This document shows, in pieces, positions 24,826 through 32,817 of a stretch of DNA of 41,978 nt. Position 1 is the stretch's first letter. Each line of letters begins with the position of its first letter. The notes below the pieces were generated by a model. The model made no database searches. It was not told where the DNA came from and saw only the letters and a list, made by a program, of their open reading frames with translations. Position numbers and translations under genes: made by a program. This stretch comes from an uncultured Faecalibacterium sp. (lineage in GTDB: Bacteria > Bacillota > Clostridia > Oscillospirales > Ruminococcaceae), in assembly GCA_934561555.1 (NCBI GenBank), contig CAKTGQ010000019.1, forward strand, positions 1-41,978, in the 5' to 3' direction.

Positions 24826-24897
24826 CGGTGCGAACAGCAACGGCGTGTCGTGCTTACATAACTTCACCGAGGAGTTATCGAACAGACAGGAGGTACA
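24826..24897 (+). promoter_or_regulatory. Candidate transfer origin or mobC leader
   Basis: The stretch just before mobC contains GTGTCGTGCTTAC and an inverted repeat ATAACT (24858-24863) / AGTTAT (24873-24878). Relaxosome genes usually lie beside their origin of transfer, so this is where it would be expected. No nic site can be assigned from the sequence alone. Confidence 0.3.
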
Positions 24898-25443
24898 ATG
24901 ACCAAAACGAATGTTCAACCGACCCCTAGCAATTCCCAGCACCACGACACGCCGAACAACAAAACGCACTTCATCAAGTTCCGTGTGACAGCGGAGGAAA
25001 AAGCGTCACTGGAACTCACTTGCAAACTCCTGAATCTCTCCATGTCTACCCTCATCCGCCGCGCCATCCACAACGTCAAGATCGAGAAAACGGTCATCGT
25101 TGCCGGCGGCGGAGAAGAAACCCTGACCGCTGTTTCCACCCTGCTTGCCCAGTGCAGCAAGGTAGGCGGAAACCTCAACCAACTTGCAAGGCACTTCAAT
25201 TCCGGCGGTGCAGACACCGAGCAGATACGAGCAAAAATCCTTGACGAACTTGCAGACCTGACCGCATTTCGGCTGAACGCCGAGAAAGTTTCAGGTGAAC
25301 TGTATAAGCGCGCTATTAAGTTCATAAATCTTATTACACTGTTGACAAACAAGGATTCTTCGTCGAATATTCCTTTCATCATAATTAATCTTAAGTTTCA
25401 CTTTTCCTCCACAATCACAATGCACATTATACCGCGATCTTGA
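24898..25443 (+). pseudogene. mobC: Mobilisation protein MobC, 3' end replaced
   Basis: MobC binds near the transfer origin and helps the relaxase open DNA. The first 136 or so residues match the family: an N-terminal ribbon-helix-helix (HFIKFRVTAEEKASLELTCKLLNLSMSTLIRRAIHN) and the C-terminal block 'VGGNLNQLARHFNSGG...ILDELADLTAFRLNAEKVSGELY'. ACAGGAGGT precedes the ATG. After Tyr at about 25305 the frame runs into AT-rich DNA that is antisense to the sigma-like gene and adds about 45 unrelated residues. MobC proteins normally end a few residues after this point and the relaxase follows. The conserved part is nearly full, so DNA binding may survive. Confidence 0.8.
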
Positions 25444-26277
25444 AATTGCAACACAATCAGGAAATTGTGCACATCTACCAATTGGATTTCCAAAATATTT
25501 GTCATCCGATAAAAACGTTTTTAATTGCTTTTTGAAATGACTGTTCCGTAACTTTACTATCGCCTTTGCTTCTATTCGTCTTACTCTTTCTCTTGTTAAA
25601 CCTAGTTCTTCACCAGTCTGTTCTAAATCTTTTGGATTTCCACCATCTAACCCAGTCCTATGTAAAATTACTTGTTCTTCGCGGGGCGTAAGGTATGCGA
25701 GAGCTTTATTTATTATAACTCTCAACATTTTTGTTTCCAGATTATACTCCATCTCCGAATATGCAATATTCGCATTGTTGGTAAACAAAATCGGGAGCAT
25801 CAATTCCAGAGGCAGGTCATAGTGAGTTTGCTTTTTTTCATTAAAGTTTTCTTGCTCATCATATTCGTCATAAAAAGATTGGTTTATCTGATTCTCTCTT
25901 GACAAAAGTGCATTCTGAAAAGGAAATTGTTTGCGGATCAAGCTTTCTATTCGTCTTTTGAAATATGTTGGATTGTTGGATTTGTTTTGGACTATAAGTT
26001 CTAATGTTTTTTCCGAAACAAATTCTATCAATTCTGAAAAATCCAAATGATATTTTTCAGAATACATTTTTGCCACGGCAAAAGCATCACATAGACATAT
26101 TGCGGTCGTCCTATCCAAATCAGTTGATTGGGTCATTTTCCCCGTATTAAATGCACTTTCTGGATTCTCCATTTCGTTGATAATGTCATTCATATAACGG
26201 CGCAGGGATGGATTTTCTTTTCGAATCGTTTTGAGCAATGCAAGCCGTCGCTCATTCATAAGCCGTTCACTTTTCAT
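25291..26277 (-). CDS. Sigma-70 region-4 protein with C-terminal zinc ribbon
   Basis: A 328-residue protein of unknown function. Its clearest part (about 210-265) is 'LTPREEQVILHRTGLDGGNPKDLEQTGEELGLTRERVRRIEAKAIVKLRN', nearly the region 4 of RpoD that reads -35 elements. A CxC...CxxC zinc ribbon (CDCGGK...CQQCNKIYEL) closes the protein. The N-terminal 200 residues show no region 2 I can recognise. The ATG at 26277 has AAGGATG upstream and lies behind an extended -10; a longer frame to 26343 would overlap the promoter. The DNA is AT-rich, unlike its neighbours. It sits antisense where the relaxase body should be, and its last codons run into mobC. It could be an alternative sigma factor or a phage/element regulator. 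Confidence 0.75.
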   Translation of the reverse strand: MKSERLMNERRLALLKTIRKENPSLRRYMNDIINEMENPESAFNTGKMTQSTDLDRTTAICLCDAFAVAKMYSEKYHLDFSELIEFVSEKTLELIVQNKSNNPTYFKRRIESLIRKQFPFQNALLSRENQINQSFYDEYDEQENFNEKKQTHYDLPLELMLPILFTNNANIAYSEMEYNLETKMLRVIINKALAYLTPREEQVILHRTGLDGGNPKDLEQTGEELGLTRERVRRIEAKAIVKLRNSHFKKQLKTFLSDDKYFGNPIGRCAQFPDCVAISRSRYNVHCDCGGKVKLKINYDERNIRRRILVCQQCNKIYELNSALIQFT

Positions 26278-26313
26278 TTTATACGCATCCTTATCACCAA
26301 AGAGTTTTCTTTG

Positions 26314-26322
26314 AGTATAGCA
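26314..26322 (-). promoter_or_regulatory. Extended -10 promoter of the sigma-like gene
   Basis: On the minus strand TGCTATACT provides a TGN-extended -10 (TATACT at 26314-26319), with no good -35. It lies about 35 bases before the ATG at 26277. Confidence 0.5.
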
Positions 26323-26344
26323 CACTCCTGAATAGATTACCATA

Positions 26345-26578
26345 CAGCCAGAGCTGACAGCGTACCGGACGGCAGCAGCCTATTTCAAGGCAAACGACAT
26401 CACCAAGCTGCCCAGCCCGAAAAAGCTGGAGGGCGAGTATGCGCAGCTGGCATCCGAAAAGGCAAAGTTCTATGAGCAGTACAAGAAAGCCAAGGAAGAA
26501 CTGCTCAAACTGAAAACCGCAAAGCAGAATGTTGCGTCCTTTTTCCGGGAGGAAGAACCAGCGCAGCAGGAGAGATAA
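26345..26578 (+). pseudogene. Relaxase (mobilisation protein) C-terminal remnant
   Basis: The frame Q-P-E-L-T-A-Y-R then 'TAAAYFKANDITKLPSPKKL', 'EGEYAQLASEKAKFYEQYKK' and 'AKEELLKLKTAKQNVASFFR' ends at TAA 26576. This is the coiled-coil tail typical of Firmicutes MobA/VirD2-like relaxases, just before their downstream ParB-like gene. There is no start codon and the catalytic tyrosine/histidine domain is absent. About 1.2 kb or more of relaxase has been lost where the AT-rich sigma-like DNA now sits. Confidence 0.75.
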
Positions 26579-26590
26579 AGGAGTGTGCGT

Positions 26591-27337
26591 ATGATCAACT
26601 TGAAAATCGACCCGGAGTTCCAGTCCCAGATTCCCCCTCTGACCGATGATGAATTTAAGCAGCTTGAAGAAAATATCCTCAAAGAGGGCAAGCTGCTCTC
26701 TCCTTTGATCGTTTGGAACAACACCCTTGTTGATGGTCGCAACCGTTATGCGATTCTTCAGAAGCATCCCGAAATCTCTTTCTCCACCATGCCGCTCCCG
26801 TTTGAAAGCAGAGAAGAAGTCCTCGCATGGATTTGCAAGAATCAGCTGGGACGGCGTAACCTTACACCGGAGCAGAAGAAGTTCCTCATTGGAAAGCAGT
26901 ACAGTGTGGAACATCGGAAGCCCGGTGGAAACGGCAACAACCAGCACACGGCTGCTGCCAAGAAAACCGCCCCGGAGGAATTGTGTCAAATTGACACAAT
27001 TCCTCCCACCTCTGCGGAAGCGAGCATCCGCAAGCAGATTGCAGAGCGGAACAATGTCAGCGAATCCTACGTTGCCCGTTCTGAAAAGTTCATGCGGGGC
27101 GTGGAGATCATGGAGCAGATGATGCCCGGTACAAAAGAAAAGATCCTGTCCGGGCAATTCAAAGTCCGTGATGCCGATATGCACCGCCTCGCCAGAGCTG
27201 ATTTTCCGAACCGCAAGCAGATCGTGCACGAGATTCTGCACCCGGAAGACCGTCCCGCTCCGCAGTCGAGCTACTCACACTACTCTGGAATCAACTACTT
27301 CCGCGCCCTTGCGCCTGATATGAAATTGGAACTTTGA
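26591..27337 (+). CDS. ParB/Srx-like nuclease-domain protein of the mobile element
   Basis: A 248-residue protein. The N-terminal 90 residues form a ParB-type domain: 'IPPLTDDEFKQLEENILKEGKLLSPLIVWNNTLVDGRNRYAIL' with the DGRNRY motif, then 'LAWICKNQLGRRNLTPEQKKFLIGKQY'. A helix-turn-helix-like part (ASIRKQIAERNNVSESYVARSEKFMRG) follows. AAAGGAG stands 7 bases before the ATG at 26591, and it begins 12 bases after the relaxase remnant, so it was the next gene of the mobilisation operon. Such proteins accompany Firmicutes mobilisable elements; whether they partition, replicate or regulate is not established. A 33-bp near-palindrome lies within it. Confidence 0.85.
   Translation: MINLKIDPEFQSQIPPLTDDEFKQLEENILKEGKLLSPLIVWNNTLVDGRNRYAILQKHPEISFSTMPLPFESREEVLAWICKNQLGRRNLTPEQKKFLIGKQYSVEHRKPGGNGNNQHTAAAKKTAPEELCQIDTIPPTSAEASIRKQIAERNNVSESYVARSEKFMRGVEIMEQMMPGTKEKILSGQFKVRDADMHRLARADFPNRKQIVHEILHPEDRPAPQSSYSHYSGINYFRALAPDMKLEL
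26974..27006. repeat. 33-bp near-perfect palindrome inside the ParB-like gene
   Basis: Left arm GGAGGAATTGTGTCAA (26974-26989), one central A, and right arm TTGACACAATTCCTCC (26991-27006) match over all 16 positions. It encodes the linker between the ParB domain and the helix-turn-helix-like part. It could be a binding site for the protein itself or a recombination site. Confidence 0.9.
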
Positions 27338-27385
27338 TTTTCTTGCCCGACTTTGCCACGGTGGGACGATCAAAGGAGCGTGCGT

Positions 27386-27688
27386 TTGAACAAAAAGAAA
27401 AAGTCCACAAACACTTCCCCTTATCCCGATGAAGTCATCGACCGTCTGGCACGAGCATTCTACCCGGCCATCCTTGCCTGCTGGAACAGTGAGGAAGGCC
27501 AGAGAGAATTTGCCGCATGGCAGGAGGAACAGGCTCATCACACTACCAGTAAAGAGAAACAGAGCGTTCCCGACGGGGAACGCCCTGTTGTACATATCGT
27601 TATCGTCTGTGGTCTTTGGCAGGGTGCGTCCTATTCAGGGGTGCACCCTGTTTTTGTTTTGAGAAAAAACTTGAGAAATAAATCTTAG
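27386..27688 (+). CDS. Small unknown protein of the mobile element
   Basis: A TTG start at 27386 is preceded by AAAGGAG at a spacing of 8, the same arrangement as the ParB-like gene. The first 55 residues (MNKKKKSTNTSPYPDEVIDRLARAFYPAILACWNSEEGQREFAAWQEEQ) read like a real small helical protein of this element type. The rest runs through two hairpins including the terminator at 27620-27660, so the natural C-terminus may have been lost and the present one is read-through. I do not recognise a function. Confidence 0.55.
   Translation: MNKKKKSTNTSPYPDEVIDRLARAFYPAILACWNSEEGQREFAAWQEEQAHHTTSKEKQSVPDGERPVVHIVIVCGLWQGASYSGVHPVFVLRKNLRNKS
27620..27660 (+). terminator. Terminator at the right end of the mobile-element module
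   Basis: CAGGGTGC (27620-27627) pairs with GCACCCTG (27643-27650) and is followed by TTTTTGTTTT. It separates the element from the convergent treC gene. Confidence 0.7.
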
Positions 27689-29319
27689 GCCTTTGTCAGA
27701 ATCAGGCACTCATACGGACGCAGGGCATCGTTTCTGTCAGGACAGTTTCCAAGCAGCTTATCTGCATCTGCCCAGCCCTCTGGCAGGGTGTAAGGTGCGT
27801 CATGCTCAGTCAGGTTGCACAGCACCAGCAGTTCTTCCCCATCTTCGGCACCATAGCGGCGGTAAGCCAACAAATCGGCATTGTCCGGGTAAAGAAACTC
27901 GATCTTGCCCTCGCTGATGACCTTGTGGGTCTTGCGCAGATGCACCAGCATCTTGTAAAAGCTGTGCACAGAATCTGGGTCATCCACCTCAGCAGCGGCG
28001 TTGATGGCCTTGTAGTTGTCGGCAATGCCAATCCACGGCGTACCGGTGGTAAACCCGGCATTTTCGCTGCTATTCCACTGCATCGGGGTGCGGGAATCAT
28101 CCCGGCTGCGCTGTGCAATGATGTCCAGCGTTTCTTCCTCGGACTTGTCCTGCTGGCGCAGAATCTTATAGTAGTTGCGGCTTTCCACATCACGGTACTG
28201 GTCAATGGATGTGAAGTGCGGGTTCGTCATGCCCAGTTCCTCGCCCTGATAAATGTAGGGGGTACCGCGCATGAAATGGATCGCTGCCGCCAGCATTTCG
28301 GCACTCTGCTTCCAGTATTTTCCGTCATTGCCAAAGCGGCTCACCGCACGGGGCTGATCGTGGTTGCACCAGAACAGCGCATTCCAGCCGCCGTGGGCCT
28401 GCATCCCCTCCTGCCAGGTCTGGAACAGTTTCTTCATGGCGAGGTAATCAGGCTCCATCAATTCCCACTTTTGCCCGTCCTTGTAGTCGACCTTCAGGTG
28501 GTGGAAATTGAAGCACATCGTCAGCTCGTGGTTGCCCTCAGCGGTGTAGCCGATGCAGTTTTCCAGCGTGGTGGAGGACATCTCCCCCACCGTGATCATG
28601 CCGTCGATGCCGCCCGCGGCGACCAGCTCCTTCAGGTACTTGTGGACGTTGCGGCCATCGGTGTAGAAGCGGCGGCCGTCGCCCTCGTAGTCGTCCTCAT
28701 AAAATTCCGGCTTGGAGATGACATTGATGACGTCAAAGCGAAAGCCCTTGATGCCTTTCGCCTTCCAGAAGCGCAGGATGTCGGCCATTTCCTCCCGCAC
28801 GGCGGGGTTCTCCCAGTTCAGGTCGGCTTGCATAACATCGTACAGGTGCAGATACCACTTGCCGAGCCATGGTACATATTCCCACGCAGGGCCGCCGAAT
28901 TTCGACACCCAGTTCGTCGGGTAACGGTCAGGTGTGCCGTCCTTGAAGATGTAGTAGTCCTGATATTTCTGATCTCCGGCCAGTGCTTTTTTGAACCATT
29001 CGTGTTCGGTGGAGGTATGGTTGAACACCATGTCCAGCATCAGGCCGATGCCGCGCCTGTCCGCCTCGCGGATAAGCTCCTCCAGATCCTCCATCGTGCC
29101 GTAGCGCGGGTCGACGGCACGGTAGTCGGCCACATCATAGCCGTTGTCGCGCTGGGGCGAGGGGAAGAACGGCGTCAGCCAGAGATAGTCAACGCCCAGG
29201 TCGGCGAGGTAGTCCAGTTTCGCGGTGACGCCCTTCAAATCGCCGAAGCCGTCACCGTTCGAATCCATGAAGGATTTCGGGTAAATTTGGTAGACAACTT
29301 TATCTTTAAAATCATTCAT
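27685..29319 (-). CDS. treC: Trehalose-6-phosphate hydrolase, GH13
   Basis: A 544-residue cytoplasmic alpha-glucosidase that splits trehalose 6-phosphate, made by the PTS permease encoded upstream, into glucose and glucose 6-phosphate. GH13 motifs are complete: 'DMVFNHTS', the nucleophile in 'GFRFDVINVIS', the acid/base glutamate in 'ITVGEMSSTTLENCIGYT' and 'NHDQPR'. The EMSSTTLENC block is the pattern I know from TreC rather than oligo-1,6-glucosidases. The ATG at 29319 follows GTGAGGTG at 6 bases; an upstream GTG at 29328 is the alternative. It lies 18 bases after the EIIBC gene. Confidence 0.93.
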   Translation of the reverse strand: MNDFKDKVVYQIYPKSFMDSNGDGFGDLKGVTAKLDYLADLGVDYLWLTPFFPSPQRDNGYDVADYRAVDPRYGTMEDLEELIREADRRGIGLMLDMVFNHTSTEHEWFKKALAGDQKYQDYYIFKDGTPDRYPTNWVSKFGGPAWEYVPWLGKWYLHLYDVMQADLNWENPAVREEMADILRFWKAKGIKGFRFDVINVISKPEFYEDDYEGDGRRFYTDGRNVHKYLKELVAAGGIDGMITVGEMSSTTLENCIGYTAEGNHELTMCFNFHHLKVDYKDGQKWELMEPDYLAMKKLFQTWQEGMQAHGGWNALFWCNHDQPRAVSRFGNDGKYWKQSAEMLAAAIHFMRGTPYIYQGEELGMTNPHFTSIDQYRDVESRNYYKILRQQDKSEEETLDIIAQRSRDDSRTPMQWNSSENAGFTTGTPWIGIADNYKAINAAAEVDDPDSVHSFYKMLVHLRKTHKVISEGKIEFLYPDNADLLAYRRYGAEDGEELLVLCNLTEHDAPYTLPEGWADADKLLGNCPDRNDALRPYECLILTKA

Positions 29320-29337
29320 GGTACACACCTCACAAAA

Positions 29338-30753
29338 TCAGGCAACGCCTTTTTTCTTGCCGACGATGACGGTCAGCACAAAGGGGACGACGATGGCAAT
29401 GACCATGCACAGCGCAAAGCTGAGCATATAGGCGGGCTGGATTGACAAAATACCAGGGATGCCGCCGACACCGATGGCGTTGGCCGTGGTGGAAGTTGCC
29501 ACACAGACGACCGCTGCGATGGCAGATCCAATCATGCCGCAGATAAACGGGAAGTGGAATTTCAGGTTGACACCGAACATGGCAGGCTCCGTAACGCCCA
29601 GATAGCAGGAGATGCAGGAGGGAACGTTGACTTCCTGTGCGGCAGCATTCTTGCGCTGCAGGTAGATCATGCCCAGCACGGCGGAGCCCTGTGCAATGTT
29701 GGAAAGGGCGATCATGGGCCACAGCATGGTACCGCCGAAGTCGGCGATCAGCTGCATATCGATGGCGTTGGACATGTGATGCAGGCCGGTGATGACCAGC
29801 GGGGCATAAACAAAACCGAAGATTGCGCCAAAGACCACGCGGAAGGAGCCGGAAATGCCGGCGTAGACGATGTCAGAAATGAAGGTGCCGATCTTCCAGC
29901 CGATGGGGCCAAGGACAGTGTGGGCGATGATGACGGACAGCACCAGCGAGCAGAAGGGCACAACGATCATCGAGATGACCGGCGGGCAGATCTTGCGGAA
30001 GAATTTTTCTAGATAGACCAGCGTGAACGCGGCCAGCATGGCGGGAATGACCTGCGCCTGATAGCCGATCATGTTGATGGTGAAGAAGCCAAAATCCCAT
30101 TTGGGGATATCTGCCGCCGCAGTAGAAGCCACGGCGTAAGCGTTGAGCAGCTGGCCGGAGACGAGCGTCAGGCCGAGGACGATGCCCAGGCTTTGGGTCG
30201 TGCCCATTTTCTTTGTGACAGACCAGCAGATGCAGACCGGCAGCATATGGAAGATGGCTTCGCCAATCAGCCACAGGAAGCTGTCAACGCCGGACCAGAA
30301 CTGGCTGATGTTGCACAGCGTCTGGGTGCCGTTATTAAAAAAGTAGATGCTGTCAATGCAGTTGCGGAAGCCGAGAATCAAACCGCCGGTGATGATGGCG
30401 GGAATCAATGGGGCAAAAATCTCCGCAAGCACGCTCATGACCTTCTGCAATGCGTTCTGGTTCTGCTTGGCTGCGCTCTTGACGGCATCCTTGGAAACAC
30501 CGTCAATGCCGGATACCGCAATGAAGTCGTTGTAGAAGTCGCTGACCGTGTTGCCGATGATGACCTGGAACTGGCCCGCCTGGGTGAAAGTGCCCTTGGC
30601 GGATTTCAGTGCCTCGATCTTGGCAACGTCCGCCTTGGCGGGATCGTTCAGCACAAAACGCATCCGGGATACACAGTGCGAAACTGCCGCGATGTTCTCT
30701 TTGCCGCCAACGTACTCAAGCAGCAACTTTGCGTCCTCTTGGTATTTACCCAT
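29338..30753 (-). CDS. treP: Trehalose-specific PTS enzyme IIBC
   Basis: A 471-residue permease that takes up trehalose and phosphorylates it. The IIB domain (about 1-80) has the phospho-acceptor C27 in 'AAVSHCVSRMRFVL'. The IIC domain (about 110-470) has ten or so membrane helices and the family words 'FAPLIPAIITGGLILGFRN' and 'ITGLHHMSNAIDMQL'. There is no IIA domain, so a Crr-like IIA from elsewhere must donate phosphate. The ATG at 30753 follows AAAGGAGGT; a longer frame to 30849 would start inside the promoter. First gene of the treP-treC operon, divergent from treR. Confidence 0.93.
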   Translation of the reverse strand: MGKYQEDAKLLLEYVGGKENIAAVSHCVSRMRFVLNDPAKADVAKIEALKSAKGTFTQAGQFQVIIGNTVSDFYNDFIAVSGIDGVSKDAVKSAAKQNQNALQKVMSVLAEIFAPLIPAIITGGLILGFRNCIDSIYFFNNGTQTLCNISQFWSGVDSFLWLIGEAIFHMLPVCICWSVTKKMGTTQSLGIVLGLTLVSGQLLNAYAVASTAAADIPKWDFGFFTINMIGYQAQVIPAMLAAFTLVYLEKFFRKICPPVISMIVVPFCSLVLSVIIAHTVLGPIGWKIGTFISDIVYAGISGSFRVVFGAIFGFVYAPLVITGLHHMSNAIDMQLIADFGGTMLWPMIALSNIAQGSAVLGMIYLQRKNAAAQEVNVPSCISCYLGVTEPAMFGVNLKFHFPFICGMIGSAIAAVVCVATSTTANAIGVGGIPGILSIQPAYMLSFALCMVIAIVVPFVLTVIVGKKKGVA

Positions 30754-30793
30754 AATGTTTACCTCCTTTTGCCCGGTAGAGCGGGCATCTTCG

Positions 30794-30811
30794 AACTTGT
30801 TCATACAAGTT
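30794..30811. promoter_or_regulatory. TreR operator 1
   Basis: AACTTGT-TCAT-ACAAGTT is an 18-base inverted repeat. It lies just downstream of the treP -10, where a bound repressor would block elongation or initiation. Confidence 0.75.
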
Positions 30812-30825
30812 TTGCTTGTGGCTTC

Positions 30826-30854
30826 AGTATAGTTCACTTGTTCAGACAAGTCAA
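30826..30854 (-). promoter_or_regulatory. treP promoter with operator 2 in its spacer
   Basis: On the minus strand -35 TTGACT (30849-30854), a 17-base spacer and -10 TATACT (30826-30831). The second operator copy, ACTTGT-TCAG-ACAAGT (30836-30851), fills the spacer, so repressor binding would exclude polymerase. Confidence 0.85.
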
Positions 30855-30916
30855 GCAGATTTACAAAAAATCATGTTCTGTTTGAAAATTTTCAGCATCT
30901 CAGACAAGAGAATGCC

Positions 30917-30967
30917 TTGAAATTCAGGCGCAATCACGGTATACTGAAACAAATGTTTGAACAAGTT
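30917..30967 (+). promoter_or_regulatory. treR promoter with a weaker operator half
   Basis: TTGAAA (30917-30922), 17-base spacer and TATACT (30940-30945) drive treR. Downstream, TGTTTGAACAAGT (30954-30966) matches one complete half of the operator and an imperfect second half, suggesting autoregulation. Confidence 0.7.
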
Positions 30968-30980
30968 GAGGGAAACAGCC

Positions 30981-31706
30981 ATGCCAAAAGCAAAATATGA
31001 AGGAATTTACCGCAGTATCAAAAAACGGATCGAAGCGCAGGACTATCCTTACCAGTCCCTGCTTCCCAGTGAAAATACGCTGATTGCAGAATACGACTGC
31101 TCCCGCAACACGGTGCGCCGTGCAATTGCGGAACTGATCGCCGACGGCTATGTGCAGTCCATGCAGGGACGGGGCGTTCGGGTCATCTACCAGCCGGTGG
31201 GAAAGACGACCTTTACCATCGGCGGGATCGAGACCTTTCAGGAGACCGCCCACCGCAATCATCTGCAAGCCGTTACCCGTGTCATTCGGTTTGAGACCAT
31301 CATCGCGACCGAACAGTTTGCTGCGGAAAGCGGATTTTCTGAGGGCGATGAATTGTGGGCGGTACAGCGTGTGCGTTATCTGGACGGAAAAGCACTGATT
31401 CTGGACATCAACTACTTTTTAAAGGAATTTGTACCCGGACTGACAGAGGAAATCGCATCCCATTCCATCTATGATTTTATTGAAAACGTGCTTGGAATGC
31501 AGATCATCACCAGCAAACGGCGCATCACGGTGGAACACGCAACTGCCCGTGACGAAAAGCTGCTGGATATGGACGGCTACGATTGCGTGGCGGTGGTGGT
31601 AAACCAGACCTTCAACTCGGACGGGATGCTGTTTGAGTACACCCAGTCCCGGCATCAGCCGGACTATTTTTGCTTTCAGGACATCGCCACCCGAAAGAAA
31701 AGCTGA
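30981..31706 (+). CDS. treR: Trehalose operon repressor, GntR/HutC family
   Basis: A 241-residue repressor expected to release DNA when trehalose 6-phosphate binds. The N-terminal winged helix (KYEGIYRSIKKRIEAQDYPYQSLLPSENTLIAEYDCSRNTVRRAIAELIADGYVQSMQGRGVRV) is a standard GntR domain, and the rest is a UTRA sensor domain (about 85-235). The ATG at 30981 has GAGGGA upstream; a TTG extension to 30957 would overlap the operator. It diverges from treP-treC, and three operator-like repeats between the two promoters support the role. Confidence 0.92.
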   Translation: MPKAKYEGIYRSIKKRIEAQDYPYQSLLPSENTLIAEYDCSRNTVRRAIAELIADGYVQSMQGRGVRVIYQPVGKTTFTIGGIETFQETAHRNHLQAVTRVIRFETIIATEQFAAESGFSEGDELWAVQRVRYLDGKALILDINYFLKEFVPGLTEEIASHSIYDFIENVLGMQIITSKRRITVEHATARDEKLLDMDGYDCVAVVVNQTFNSDGMLFEYTQSRHQPDYFCFQDIATRKKS

Positions 31707-31738
31707 CAGAGAAGGTTCCTGAATTCTCCGCAAAAGAG

Positions 31739-31785
31739 AAAGAGTGACAGCGTTTCGTTTTGAAATGCTGTCACTCTTTTTTTAA
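31739..31785. terminator. Terminator after treR, possibly shared with the LysR gene
   Basis: AAAGAGTGACAGC (31739-31751) pairs perfectly with GCTGTCACTCTTT (31767-31779) and is followed by a T tract. The LysR gene ends at 31782 on the other strand, so the hairpin may also serve it. Confidence 0.85.
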
Positions 31786-32663
31786 AACTTCAACCTCTCC
31801 TGCAAAAAGCGGCACAGCAACTCCGCACAGGCATTATGCTGCTTTTTAGGGCGGAGAAATCCGGCACAAATAGGCGGCAGACCGTCTAACACCACATCCC
31901 GGACATTGGACATCTGGTTGCTGGAAGATTTCTCGAAACGGTTCAGAGAAACACAATTCTGCTCCTGTGTGCGGTAAAGTACTTGATAAAATTGCTCGAC
32001 CAGCTCCAGCTGTGGGTGTGCGCCGCTTTCCTGCAGCGCCTGCCACAGCGGCGCAAGGGCATCCGGGGCAAAGCCGGGAACCAGCAGGGTCTGCCCGTCC
32101 AGCTCTGCCGGTGTAATATGCGTCCGCTCCCAGAAAGGGCTGCTGCGGGAGACCATGACGGCAGTGGTATGCTGAGAAAGAGCCGTGCGTGCAAGCCCTG
32201 CGGCACAGCCGCCCAAGTCCATCACCAGCCCGGCATCCAGTACGCCGTTTTGCAGCTGCATCGGGACTTCGTCGTTGGACAGAGAAGCAAGCTCCAAGGG
32301 AATGCCGGGGTACTGCTTCCGGAACGCCTCCAGCACCTCGCCCAAATTGGGCAGATAGTTCGGCACCAGTGCCACACTGATGCCCAGTCGCAGCGGTGCG
32401 GACTGGATGTCCTGATACGCTTGCTGGCACAGGGTGTCAAACTGCTGCACCACCGGCGCAGCCTGCGCCCGGAACCGCTCACCCTTTTCGGTCAGGGCCA
32501 GATGATTGCGGTTGTTGACAAACAGCTTGCCGCAAAGTTCTTCTTCCAATGCGGTAATGCTCAGCCGCAAAGCCTGCCGGGACAGGTACATCCGCCCAGC
32601 GGTGTGGGTGTAATTCAAATCTTCGCACAACGCCAGAAAATAGCGCAGCTGCTGGATGGTCAT
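31782..32663 (-). CDS. LysR-family transcriptional regulator
   Basis: A 293-residue regulator. The winged helix-turn-helix is at the start (MTIQQLRYFLALCEDLNYTHTAGRMYLSRQALRLSITALEEELCGKLFVNNRNHLALTEKG), followed by a substrate-binding domain with the usual 'LRLGISVALVPNYLPNLGEVLEAFRKQYPGI' opening. It diverges from the flavinylated reductase gene with about 150 bases between, the classic LysR arrangement, so it probably controls that gene in response to its substrate. A -10 TATAAT with -35 TTACAA at 16 bases is present on the minus strand between the genes. Confidence 0.92.
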   Translation of the reverse strand: MTIQQLRYFLALCEDLNYTHTAGRMYLSRQALRLSITALEEELCGKLFVNNRNHLALTEKGERFRAQAAPVVQQFDTLCQQAYQDIQSAPLRLGISVALVPNYLPNLGEVLEAFRKQYPGIPLELASLSNDEVPMQLQNGVLDAGLVMDLGGCAAGLARTALSQHTTAVMVSRSSPFWERTHITPAELDGQTLLVPGFAPDALAPLWQALQESGAHPQLELVEQFYQVLYRTQEQNCVSLNRFEKSSSNQMSNVRDVVLDGLPPICAGFLRPKKQHNACAELLCRFLQERLKF

Positions 32664-32716
32664 GGTGTACTCCTTTTTGCAAAACGCAAGTTTTACTTGA
32701 TACTTATAGGGATATT

Positions 32717-32744
32717 ATATCTTCTTTTTCTTTGCTTGTAAATG
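32717..32744 (-). promoter_or_regulatory. Promoter of the LysR gene
   Basis: On the minus strand -35 TTACAA and -10 TATAAT are 16 bases apart, about 55 bases before the LysR start. The word TGATACTT occurs twice in this intergenic region, which may mark regulator contacts for both genes. Confidence 0.55.
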
Positions 32745-32817
32745 TGATACTTTTAACAAGAACGGCAATGAAATTTTGTCGATACGAAGGATATAGCAAG
32801 AAAAGGAAGGAATTATT

